A program made the position numbers and the translations under genes. The notes beneath the pieces are model-generated. The model made no database searches, was not told where the DNA came from, and worked only from the letters and a program-made list of their open reading frames with translations. Positions 1-9,329 of a stretch of DNA of 60,000 bases are shown here, in pieces. The first letter of the stretch is position 1. The number at the start of each line of letters is the position of its first letter. Source of the DNA: Tubulanus polymorphus (lineage: Eukaryota; Nemertea; Palaeonemertea; Tubulaniformes; Tubulanidae); NCBI RefSeq assembly GCF_964204645.1, contig NC_134035.1:8930501-8990500 (forward strand), given 5' to 3'.

Positions 1-1471
1 ATCATGAAAGTAACAAAATATTCCCATAATCTACATGTATTAGTGGAGTTTAGTTTTCCTCCTTATGCCATGGAAATAAGATTTGGTGTGTAATAAATAT
101 TCGTGATTTTGGTTTTTTGATCAGGTTACTCTGCTTTATATAGCCCCACATCTCATTGGCCCAAAATCCTGGAATGCCCTCCCCCATCTCATTATTGTCG
201 TGTTGAAGCACACTTAATGTTTACTTTTTAGTTGACTTGAAAAATTCCGCCCTATTGTGTTGATTAACGGGCGGAATACCACTATAGTGCATCTACACCC
301 TGGCGCGGTGTATCGTTAGTTACTAATATTTAACTATGTTTGACAGGTGCTGCCATTCATAGAGATAAAAACCAATTACTATTTACACCAATACACGGCA
401 GTGCGGTGTACTAGCAAAATCCATCACCTACTCATACACCGCACTGCGGTGTAGACGCACTGAAAGGGTTAAAGATTGGATAGATTTTTAAGTACAATTT
501 TTTATCATTTTGAAACGTTTTTCTGACTCATCATTAGGTTGAACCAGAAACTGAGTCCCGAGACTTTACAGAGATAAACAGATAACTATAGAAATTCTGT
601 TTTGTTTTAATTTCTTGTTGAAATGTACACACTTTGTATTGTTAGTTTTGTTAATTGCCAAGTAATATGAATCAATAAAGTGCGTGACTCCAAAAAAAAC
701 TTCTACGTTGGACTTAAAGTAGTTCTTATGTGGTTTTGAAGTCTACTTAGCGACATTCATTTATTGCGTACACTTTGTGAGGGAGAGGGCTTATGTACCT
801 ATGTGAAAAAATGGCAGGAAGGGGAGTTAAAATTCAAATTTTGTGCGCACGTAGTCAATGAATGAAACTTCAGCATTGCACAGTGCGATTTCTTGGGGAA
901 AACTTTGTGAAGGCCCTGATAAGTGCTTACTTCTCACTAAAGTGCTGAAAAGAGCTACTTTCTGATCTGACATACCAGTTATCTAGTAGAATGTGTCAAA
1001 AATGTAGGTAATATTACGTAGGGTCCAATCTAAGCACTTAGTCTGATAGCCCGGGATAAGTGTATTTTCATTAGGGCAAGTAGGTTATCATTTTATCACT
1101 TGTCCACTCAGACACTGGACTAGTACAATTTTATGTCTCAAAGCTTTTTTTGCCACTCGATACAACAGGGGCCAGTCGCTCAAAAGTTTAGTTTAAGATA
1201 ACCGGCAGATAAATACCATAGTGACAATGAACTTTTAATGGTCACTATGTCAACTATCCACTGGTTAACTAAACAACTGTTATGAAGGGCAAGTTGATTT
1301 TTGAAGGGGCTAGCGAAATTTCAGACATGATTTCTTGTTTGAAACCGACTCCAACTGAATCCGATGACGAATTATGTATTGCCACAATCACTATGATCAG
1401 AAACACAAAAGGTTACCAGGGATTTTCTTACCGTATTACATTAGACTGGATGCACCACGTCGCACTGACAG

Positions 1472-1477
1472 TTTATT
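1472..1477 (-). terminator. Poly(A) signal of GPCR copy 1
   Basis: AATAAA on the minus strand begins two bases after the TGA stop codon. The same hexamer stands at the same place in unit 3, but unit 2 has lost it through a 4-bp deletion. Its use would give a very short 3' UTR. Assignment is by position only. Confidence 0.4.
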
Positions 1478-1478
1478 G

Positions 1479-2417
1479 TCAACATTTCAACAACTGAAAG
1501 AAAGTTTTTCTGAATTGATTGTTTACAATCAAATAAATGAATAGATTTACAGAAGAATTGACGGCCGATGTCAAGAGGTAGGTTGTGTTCAATATTTTCT
1601 GGAAAGGAAAGTGTCTTCCCATTTTACCGAATAAACCTGGAAATTCCAAAACCGTGAATATGATACTCATTGTCAGCACCATTTTCGTCGCCTTCGACAT
1701 GCCCTGTTTTTCTGATTCTGGCGCTTTACAAGCGGCAGATAAAAATTTCCGTCGTTTTGCTTTAACTCGTAAAACAATGATTAGCGCTATATTCGCTGCG
1801 AAAACTGATATATTCGGTATAATGATTCGGAAGATAGGGTCAACGTAACGGTTCATGAGGATAAAACTACTGTCACGTGAGTAGTGCGCTCTGTAGTGAG
1901 GACCGAGTCTGGATTTTTTTTGGAATATAACTCGCATAGTTATAGGGTAATACGAGCACAGTGCCACTGAAAATATACATGCAAAGACGATGATAGAATT
2001 AATGAAGATATTGCGTCGAACCATTAAGATGAAAATCATCGTAACTAATCTTTCGCATTGAATGATAACGGTTAAATAGTTACGGAACATTTGAAATCCG
2101 TTGTTAAACATGGTCATCCATATGTATATGTGAGGGAAGATCCACTTTGGAATGAAATATTTGATCATATCACCGTACGTAGCGTAGTGAATATAATAGC
2201 GAACCGGGTCCTGGATGAATTTCGTTACCAAAAACATGTTATCAGCAACGGCGAGGTATTTCAGTAAATAGATGCAGCGGTTTTTAGTCTTCATTCTGAG
2301 AAATACAATGAGAACGATCGAGTTTAAACCAACCCCGACTATCAGTATAGGAGGCAAAATGAATCCTATCATAACCCATTTGAGGGCATATGAAGTTAAA
2401 GTAGAATTAGTTATCAT
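1479..2417 (-). CDS. Class A (rhodopsin-like) orphan GPCR, copy 1
   Basis: An intronless 312-residue seven-transmembrane receptor, probably for a peptide or other small extracellular ligand, at the plasma membrane. An N-glycosylation site (NST, residues 4-6) precedes TM1. Class A landmarks are N32 in TM1 (GVGLN), D59 in TM2 (LAVAD), E122-R123-L124 at the cytoplasmic end of TM3 in place of DRY, P201 in TM5, P260 in TM6 within LEFP (the usual CWxP tryptophan is absent), and N291-L-F-I-Y295 in TM7 in place of NPxxY. The NSSVN-x-x-IY form of TM7 is common in invertebrate peptide receptors. No cysteine pair suitable for the TM3-ECL2 disulfide is visible. The start is the first ATG before MITNSTLTSY. 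An AATAAA sits one base after the stop (1472-1477), and a TATA-like stretch lies 33-45 bp upstream of the ATG. The ligand is unknown. Confidence 0.85.
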   Translation of the reverse strand: MITNSTLTSYALKWVMIGFILPPILIVGVGLNSIVLIVFLRMKTKNRCIYLLKYLAVADNMFLVTKFIQDPVRYYIHYATYGDMIKYFIPKWIFPHIYIWMTMFNNGFQMFRNYLTVIIQCERLVTMIFILMVRRNIFINSIIVFACIFSVALCSYYPITMRVIFQKKSRLGPHYRAHYSRDSSFILMNRYVDPIFRIIIPNISVFAANIALIIVLRVKAKRRKFLSAACKAPESEKQGMSKATKMVLTMSIIFTVLEFPGLFGKMGRHFPFQKILNTTYLLTSAVNSSVNLFIYLIVNNQFRKTFFQLLKC

Positions 2418-2607
2418 CCTGAATACGTACTAAATTAAATCTGATCAGCTATTTTAATATAGATTGAATATTGCGCGGCACATGCCGCACACAATGCAAG
2501 TGTAGCAGTGTGGAGCAGTGTTGTCAAAATTGCCTTTTCAGAAATAGTTCCACCACTTAAGCAACTACCGACAGAGTAAACCTAAGATTAAGAAACTAAT
2601 ATAATTT

Positions 2608-2814
2608 GTGATGTACAACAGCACGGCATCCATGTACGCGAAATCGATAATTCCGCCGCCAGTTTTTAAACCAGAAACTGTAGACATTGGCAATTTCACG
2701 ATATACAGGTATCACATACAAATCTATAGCTCATGGTATATACTACAGTATGATATGTTGCTGAGTGTCTTCAGATGTTCACCATTGGGTTCTGATCAGT
2801 CCTTGTCGGATTGA
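2608..2814 (+). other. Conserved small ORF upstream of GPCR copy 1
   Basis: A 68-codon frame starting MMYNSTASMYAKS, divergent from the GPCR and 190 bp from its start codon. It is nearly unchanged in unit 2 (5709-5915) for about 45 codons but carries an early stop in unit 3 (ACAACAGATGA near 9164). It has two N-glycosylation motifs (NST, NFT) and a possible splice donor ACAG|GTATCA near 2708. It may be a short first exon or merely sequence kept by recent duplication. I recognise no family. Confidence 0.2.
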
Positions 2815-3035
2815 TCTGATTAGTGTCAGATGTTGTTCCTATACACTAACATTTTCATTTTTTTCATTTCTAATTTATTTTCAGCATTTTGTAATTCAAA
2901 CTGTAATGTTTATCAATCTTACTTTGTTATCATTCTTTTTAACTTCTTGTGAGACCCGGACTAGATTCATTAAATTACCGATCCGAACGACACACGCGAC
3001 GCGATAAACCTGCTGTCTCATTATATCGTAAGGTG

Positions 3036-3169
3036 CTGCCGCTATGCTCATCGTTAGCGGACTTTTCAAACACCAACAAAAGTCGACTCTGGCAATCACA
3101 TACATACGATTGCCAGAGTCGACTCATGTTAGTGTATGAAAAATCCGCTAACGATGAGCATAGCGGCAG
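3036..3169. repeat. 134-bp hairpin (inverted repeat), unit 1
   Basis: The outer arms 3036-3061 and 3144-3169 are exact 26-nt reverse complements (CTGCCGCTATGCTCATCGTT...). The inner arms 3081-3097 and 3108-3124 are also exact (AGTCGACTCTGGCAATC). The loop is about 10 nt of ACATACATAC, and the middle of the arms pairs imperfectly. It may be a foldback MITE or a structured transcript. A diverged copy sits at 6128-6261. Confidence 0.85.
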
Positions 3170-3454
3170 AACATTATGGTAAAATTATTATGATATGTAA
3201 TTCAGGCGAAATAAGTGATGAATACCATTGATTTGTCATTCTCACACCAAGCTGAGAAGAAGATACCTTACTAGTTATTATAACGAAAATCCGACCTAGA
3301 TAAAATATTACGAGTTATTGAATACGAATGACACTAAATGATTATTGAATAATATTATAGATATGTTGAAATGTTCTGTAAATATTTTGTTTTTTTTACA
3401 TAGTGTATTGATATGCATGTTTTCTCTCCTTATACAATTGACATTGTCAGGTTG

Positions 3455-3480
3455 AATAAAATTATCTTGTCTTATCTTAT
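3455..3480. repeat. Unit junction 1 with (TTATC)n tail
   Basis: GAATAAAATTATCTTGTCTTATCTTATC lies between units 1 and 2. A poly(A)-signal-like hexamer followed by a pentanucleotide microsatellite resembles the 3' tail of a SINE or non-LTR retroelement. It could have been the site of unequal exchange that made the array. Confidence 0.5.
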
Positions 3481-4586
3481 CATGAAAGTAACAAAATATT
3501 CCCATAATCTACATGTATTAGTGGAGTTTAGTTTTCCTCCTTATGCCATGGAAATAAGATTTGGTGTGTAATAAATATTCGTGATTTTGTTTTTTGATCA
3601 GGTTACTCTGCTTTATATAGCCCACATCTCATTGGCCCAAAATCCTGGAATGCCCTCTCCCCATCTCATTATTGTCGTGTTGAAGCACACTTAATGTTTA
3701 CTTTTTAGTTGACTTGAAAAATTCCGCCCTATTGTGTTGATTAACGGGCGGAATACCGCTATAGTGCATCTACACCCTGGCGCGGTGTATCGTTAGTTAC
3801 TAATATTTCACTATGTTTGACAGGTGCTGCCATTCATAGAGATAAAAACCGATTACTATTTACACCAATACACCGCAGTGCGGTGTACTAGCAAAATCCA
3901 TCACCTACTCATACACCGCACTGCGGTGTAGACGCACTGAAAGGGTTAAAGATTGGATAGATTTTTAAGTACAATTTTCTATCATTTTGAAACGTTTTTC
4001 TGACTCAACATTCGGTTGAACCAGAAACTTAGTCCCGAGACTTTATAGAGATAAACAGATAACTATAGAAATTCTGTTTTGTTTTAATTTCTTGTTGAAA
4101 TGTACACACTTAGTATTGTTAGTTTTGTTAATTGCCAAGTAATATGAATCAATAAAGTGCGTGACTCCAAAAAAAACTTCCATTGGGGCAAGTAGGTTAT
4201 TATTTTATCGCTTGTCCACTCAGACACTGGACTAGTACAATTTTATGTCTCAAAGCTTTTTTGCCACTCGATACAACAGGGGCCAGTCGCTCAAAAGTTT
4301 AGTTTAAGATAACCGGCAGATAAATACCATAGTGACAATGAACTTTTAATTGTCACTATGTCAACTATCCACTGGTTAACTAAACAACTGCAATGAAGGG
4401 CAAGTTGATTTTTGAAGGGGCTAGCGAAATTTCAGACATGATTTCTTGTTTGAAACCGACTCCAACTGAATCCGATGACGAATTATGTATTGCCACAATC
4501 ACTATGATCAGAAACACAAAAGGTTACCAGGGATTTTCTTACCGTATTACATTAGACTGGATGCACCACGTCGCGCTGACAGTTTG

Positions 4587-5525
4587 TCAACATTTCAACA
4601 ACTGAAAGAAAGTTTTTCTGAATTGTTTGTTTACAATCAAATAAATGAGTAGATTTACAGAAGAATTGACGACCGATGTCAAGAGGTAGGTTGTGTTCAA
4701 TATTTTCTGGAAAGAAAAGCGTCTTCCCATTTTACCGAGTAAACCTGGAAATTCCAAAACTGTGAATATGATACTCATTGTCAGCACCATTTTCGTCGCC
4801 TTCGACATGCCCTGTTTTTCTGACTCTGGCGGTTTACAAGCGGCAGATAGAAATTTCCGTCGTTTTGCTTTAACTCGTAAAACAATCATTAGTGCTATAT
4901 TCGCTGCGAAAACTAATATATTCGGTATAATGACTCGGACGATCGGGTCGACGTAACGGTTCATGAGGACAAAACTACTGTCAGGTGAGTAGTACGCTCT
5001 GTAGTGAGGACCGAGGCTAGAACGTTTTTGGAATATAACTTGCATGGTTATAGGGTAATATGAGCACAGTGCCACTGAAAATATACATGCAAAGACGACG
5101 ATAAAATTAATGAAGATATTGCGTCGAACCATTAAGATGAAAATCATCGTAACTAATCTTTCGCATTGAATGATAACGGTTAAATAGTTGCGGAACATTT
5201 GAAATCCGTTGTTAAACATAGTCATCCATATGTATATGTGAGGGAAGACCCGCTTTGCATTGAAATATTTGATCATATCACCGTATGTACCGTAGTGAAT
5301 ATAATAGCGAACCGGGCCCTGGATGAATTTCGTTACCAAAAACATGTTATCAGCAACGGCGAGACATTTCAGTAAATAGATGCAGCGGTTTTTAGTTTTC
5401 ATTCTGAGAAATACAATAAGAACGATCGAGTTTAAACCAACCCCGACTGTCAGTATAGGAGGCAAAATGAATCCTATCACAACCCATTTGTGGGCATATG
5501 AAGTTAAAGTAGAATTAGTTATCAT
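4587..5525 (-). CDS. Class A (rhodopsin-like) orphan GPCR, copy 2
   Basis: A 312-residue intronless receptor collinear with copy 1, without stops or frameshifts. It keeps the TM1 asparagine, LAVAD in TM2, CERL at the end of TM3, the TM5 proline, LEFP in TM6 and NLLIY in TM7. Changes from copy 1 cluster in loops and the N-terminus (ALKW to AHKW; FIPKWIF to FNAKRVF before TM3; loop 2 RAHYSRDSSF to RAYYSPDSSF), with several inside helices. Like copy 1 it has no cysteine just before TM3. Unlike copies 1 and 3 it lacks the AATAAA after the stop, because the flank reads GTTTGTC where the others read GTTTATTGTC. An intact frame suggests function. The ligand is unknown. Confidence 0.85.
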   Translation of the reverse strand: MITNSTLTSYAHKWVVIGFILPPILTVGVGLNSIVLIVFLRMKTKNRCIYLLKCLAVADNMFLVTKFIQGPVRYYIHYGTYGDMIKYFNAKRVFPHIYIWMTMFNNGFQMFRNYLTVIIQCERLVTMIFILMVRRNIFINFIVVFACIFSVALCSYYPITMQVIFQKRSSLGPHYRAYYSPDSSFVLMNRYVDPIVRVIIPNILVFAANIALMIVLRVKAKRRKFLSAACKPPESEKQGMSKATKMVLTMSIIFTVLEFPGLLGKMGRRFSFQKILNTTYLLTSVVNSSVNLLIYLIVNKQFRKTFFQLLKC

Positions 5526-5708
5526 CCTGAATACGTACTAGATTAAATCTGATCAGCTATTTTAATATAGATTGAATATTGCGCGGCACATGCCGCACAC
5601 AATGCAAGCTGTAGCATTGTGCAGCAGTGTTGTCAAAATTGCCTTTTCAGAAATAGTTCCACCACTTACTGACAGAGTAAACCTAAGATTAAGAAACTAA
5701 TATAATTT

Positions 5709-5915
5709 GTGATGTACAACAGCACGGCATCCATGTACGCGAAATCGATTATTCCGCCGCCAGTTTTTAAACCAGAAACTGTAGACATTGGCAATTTCAC
5801 GATACACAGGTATCACATACAAATCTATAGCTCATGGTATATACTACGGTATGATAAGTTGCCGAGTGTCTTCAGATGTTCACCATTGGGATCTGATCAG
5901 TCCTTGACGATTTGA
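5709..5915 (+). other. Conserved small ORF upstream of GPCR copy 2
   Basis: Counterpart of the small ORF at 2608-2814 with the same start (MMYNSTASMYAKS) and few replacements until the last 20 codons. It could be an exon of an unidentified gene or a remnant. No family recognised. Confidence 0.2.
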
Positions 5916-6127
5916 TCTGATTAGTGTCAAATGTTGTTCCTATACACCTACCTTTTCATTTCTAATTCATTTTTAGCATTTTGTAATTCAAACTGAGATG
6001 TTTATCAATCTTACAATGTTATCATTCTTTTTAACTTCTTGTGAAACCCGGACTAAATTCATTAAATTAACGAACGGAATGACTCACGCTACGCGATCAA
6101 CGTGCTGTCTCATTATATCGTAAGGTG

Positions 6128-6261
6128 CTGCCGCTATGCTAATCGTTAGCGGACTTTTCAAACACTAACAAAAGTCGACTCTGGCAATCACATACGTACG
6201 ATTGCCAGAGTCGACTCTTGTTAGTGTATGAAAAATCCGCCAACGATGAGCATAGCGGCAG
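6128..6261. repeat. 134-bp hairpin (inverted repeat), unit 2
   Basis: Unit 2 copy of the hairpin at 3036-3169. The inner arms around AGTCGACTCTGGCAATC stay perfectly complementary. The outer arms carry a few mismatches (CTAATCG in the left arm, CCAACG in the right). Unit 3 ends before this segment. Confidence 0.85.
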
Positions 6262-6546
6262 AACATTATGGTAAGATTATTGTGACATGCAATTCAGGCG
6301 AATTTAGTGATGAACACCATTGATCTGTCAGGATTCTCACACCAAGCTGAGAAGAAGATACCTTACTAGTTATTATAACGAAAATCCGACCTAGATAAAA
6401 TATTACGAGTTATTGAATACGAATGACACTAAATGATTATTGAATAATATTATAGATATGTTGAGATGTTCTGTAAATATTTTTTTAAGTGTATCGATAT
6501 GCATGTTTTTCTGTCCTTATACGATTGACTTTGTCAGGATGAATAA

Positions 6547-6578
6547 AATTATCTTATCTTATCTTATCTTATCTTATC
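6547..6578. repeat. Unit junction 2 with (TTATC)n microsatellite
   Basis: GAATAAAATTATC is followed by about five TTATC repeats, leading directly into the CATGAAAGTAAC start of unit 3. The run is longer than at junction 1. Confidence 0.7.
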
Positions 6579-8027
6579 ATGAAAGTAACAAAATATTCCC
6601 ATATAACCTACAAGTATTAGTGGAGTTAAGTTTTCCTCCTTATGCCATGGGAATATGATTTGGTGTTTAATAAATATTTGTGATTTTGTTTTTTGATCAG
6701 GTTACTCTGCTTTATATAGCCCCACATCTCATTGGCCCAAAATCCTGGAATGCCCCCCCCCCCCCTAAACTCATTATTGTTGTGTTGAGGCACATTTAAT
6801 GTTCACTTTTTAGTTGACTTGAAAAATTCCACCCTAGTGTGTTCAGTGCATCTTCAACGCGGCACAGTGTATCGTTAGTTACTAATACTTCACTTTGTTT
6901 GACAGGTGCTGCCATGCATAGAGATAAAAACCGATTACTATTTACACCAATACACGGCAGTGCGGTGTACTAGCAAAATCCATTACCTATTTATAGACCG
7001 CACTGCGGTGTGGACGCACTGAAAGGGTTAAAGATTGGATAGATTTTTAAGTACAATTTTTTATCATTTTGATACGTATTTCGACTCAACATTCGGTTGA
7101 ACCAGAAACTAAGTCCCGAGACTTTATAGAGATAAACAGATAACTATAGAAATTCTGTTTTGTTTTAATTTCTTGTTGAAATGTACACACTTTGTATTGT
7201 TAGTTTTGTTAATTGCCAAGTGATATGAATCAGTAAAGTGCGTGACTCCAAAAAAACTTCTACTTCTTTGGACTTAACGTAGTTCTTATGTTTTGAAGTC
7301 TACTCAGTGACATTCATTTATTGCGTGCACTTTGTGAGGGAGAGGGCTTAATGTACCTATGTGAAAAAATGGCAGGGAGGGGAGTTAGAAAATTCAAATT
7401 TTGTGCGCACGTAATCAATGAATGAAACTTCAGCGTTACACAGTGCGCTTTCTTGGGGAAAACTTTGTGAAGGCCCTGATTAGTGCTTACTTCTCACTAA
7501 AGTGCTGAAGAGAGCTACTTTCTGACTTATACAAGTTATCTAGTAGAATGTATCAAAAATGTAGGTAATATTACGCAGGGTCCAATCTAAGCACTTAGTC
7601 TGATAGCCCGGGATAAGTGTATTTTCATTAGGGCAAGTAGGTTATCATTTTATCACTTGTCCACTCAGACACTGGACTAGTACAATATTATGTCTCAAAG
7701 CTTTTTTTGCCACTCGATACAACAGGGGCCAGTCGCTCAAGAGTTTAGTTTAAGATAACCGGCAGATAAATAACATAGTGACAATGAACTTTTAATTGTC
7801 ACTATGTCAACTATCCACTGGTTAACTAAACAACTGCAATGAAGGGCAAGTTGATTTTTGAAGGGGCTAGCGAAATTTCAGACATGATATCTTGTTTGAA
7901 ACCGACTCTATTGAATCCGATGACGAATTATGTATTGCCATAATCGCCATGATCAGAAACACAAAAGGTTACCAGGGATTTTCTTACCGTATTACATTAG
8001 ACTGGATGCACCACGTCGCGCTGACAG

Positions 8028-8033
8028 TTTATT
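8028..8033 (-). terminator. Poly(A) signal of GPCR copy 3
   Basis: AATAAA on the minus strand next to the stop codon, at the same place as in unit 1. Assigned by position only. Confidence 0.4.
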
Positions 8034-8034
8034 G

Positions 8035-8967
8035 TCAACATTTCAACAACTGAAAGAAAGTTTTTCTGAATTGTTTGTTTACAATCAAATAAATGAGTAG
8101 ATTTACAGAAGAATTGACGACCGATGTCAAGAGGTAGGTTGTGTTCAATATTTCCTGTAAAGGAAAGCGTCCTCCCATTTTACCGAGTAAACCTGGAAAT
8201 TCCAAAACCGTAAATATGATACTCATTGTCAGCACCATTTTCGTCGCTTTCGACATGCCCTGTTTTTCTGACTCTGGTTTACTAGTCGCTGTAAGAAATT
8301 TCCGTTGTTTTGCTTTGACTCGTAAAACAATGATTAGCGCTATATTCGCTGCGAAAACTAATATATTCGGTATAATGATTCGGAAGATCGGGTCAACGTA
8401 ACGGTTCATGAGGATAAAACTACTGTCAGGTGAGTAGTACGTTCTGTAGTGAGGACCGAGTCTGGATCGTTTTTGGAATATAACTCGCATAAGTATAGGG
8501 TAATATGAGCACAATGCCACTGAAAATATACATGCAAAGGCAACGATAAAATTAATGAAGATATTGCGTTGAACCTTTAAGATGAAAATCATCGTAACTA
8601 ATCTTTCGCATTGAATTATAACAGTTAAATAGTTACGGAACATTTGAAATCCGTTGTTAAACATAGTCATCCATATGTATATGTGAGGGCAGACCCACGT
8701 CGCATTGAAATATTTGGTCATATCACCGTACGTAGCGTAGTGAATATAATAGCGAACCGGGCCCTGGATGAATTTCGTTACCAAAAACATGTTATCAGCA
8801 ACAGCGAGACATTTCAGTAAATAGATGCAGCGGTTTTTAGTCTTCATTTTGACGAATACAATGAGAACGATCAAGTTTAAACCAACTCCGACTGTCAGTA
8901 TAGGAGGCAAAATGAATCCTATCATAACCCATTTGTGGGCATATGAAGTTAAAGATGAAGTTATCAT
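8035..8967 (-). CDS. Class A (rhodopsin-like) orphan GPCR, copy 3
   Basis: A 310-residue intronless receptor, intact and collinear with copies 1 and 2. It is shorter by one N-terminal residue and one residue in the third cytoplasmic loop. The N-terminal NST glycosylation site is lost (MITSSLTSY). A cysteine (C93) stands near the extracellular start of TM3 where the other copies have phenylalanine. It shares LAVAD, CERL, LEFP in TM6 and NLLIY in TM7. An AATAAA follows the stop (8028-8033). Its more diverged flanks make it the oldest split of the three visible copies. The ligand is unknown. Confidence 0.85.
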   Translation of the reverse strand: MITSSLTSYAHKWVMIGFILPPILTVGVGLNLIVLIVFVKMKTKNRCIYLLKCLAVADNMFLVTKFIQGPVRYYIHYATYGDMTKYFNATWVCPHIYIWMTMFNNGFQMFRNYLTVIIQCERLVTMIFILKVQRNIFINFIVAFACIFSVALCSYYPILMRVIFQKRSRLGPHYRTYYSPDSSFILMNRYVDPIFRIIIPNILVFAANIALIIVLRVKAKQRKFLTATSKPESEKQGMSKATKMVLTMSIIFTVLEFPGLLGKMGGRFPLQEILNTTYLLTSVVNSSVNLLIYLIVNKQFRKTFFQLLKC

Positions 8968-9329
8968 GCTGAATACGTGCTAAATTAAATCCGATGACAC
9001 TTAGCTATTTCAATATAAATTGAATATTGCGCGGCACATGCAGCACATAATGCAAGCTGCAGCAGTGTGGAGCAGTGTTGTCAAAATTGCATTTTCAGAA
9101 ATAGTTTCCATCACTTAGTGTATACTGACAGGGTACGCCTAAGAAACTCATATAATCCGTGATGTACAACAGATGAAACGACATTCATGTATGCGAAATC
9201 AATTATTCCGCTGTCAGTTTTTAAACCAGAAACTGTAGACACTGGCAATTTCATGATACACACACGTAGCTCATGGTATACTGCCGTATAATATGTTGCA
9301 GTGTCTTCAAATGTTCAGTGATCAGTTGA

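Larger units (their letters stand above)
1..3480. repeat. Tandem GPCR unit 1
   Basis: First of three tandemly repeated units. It opens with ATCATGAAAGTAACAAAATA, the same start as units 2 and 3, and ends in a short TTATC-type tail after GAATAAAATTATCTTG. In order it holds a degenerate TTAA-type MITE (about 241-472), an intergenic stretch, the GPCR gene (minus strand), a 5' flank with GCGGCA-CA-TGCCGC, and a 134-bp hairpin. Because the window opens exactly at a unit start, further copies upstream are likely. Similarity to units 2 and 3 was judged by eye. Confidence 0.9.
3481..6578. repeat. Tandem GPCR unit 2
   Basis: Second unit, collinear with unit 1 but lacking about 370 bp that units 1 and 3 share (the stretch at about 703-1071 of unit 1). 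The break is at AAAAAACTTC|CATTGGGGCAAG near 4180. It carries a degenerate TTAA-type MITE (about 3715-3949), GPCR copy 2 and the 134-bp hairpin. Confidence 0.9.
6579..9329. repeat. Tandem GPCR unit 3 (3'-truncated)
   Basis: Third and most diverged unit. It keeps the 370-bp segment missing from unit 2. It has a C-run near 6755, a degenerate TTAA-type MITE (about 6817-7031) and GPCR copy 3. Similarity to unit 1 stops near 9329 (after GTGTCTTCAAATGTTCAGTG), so the hairpin and the TTATC tail are missing. This is the downstream end of the array. Confidence 0.85.

Noticed and set aside
1282-1497. Small plus-strand frame MKGKLIFEGASEISDMISCL... repeated at 4393-4605.
   Set aside because: It overlaps the 3' end of the GPCR antisense and is frameshifted in unit 3. 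Similarity is explained by the tandem duplication.
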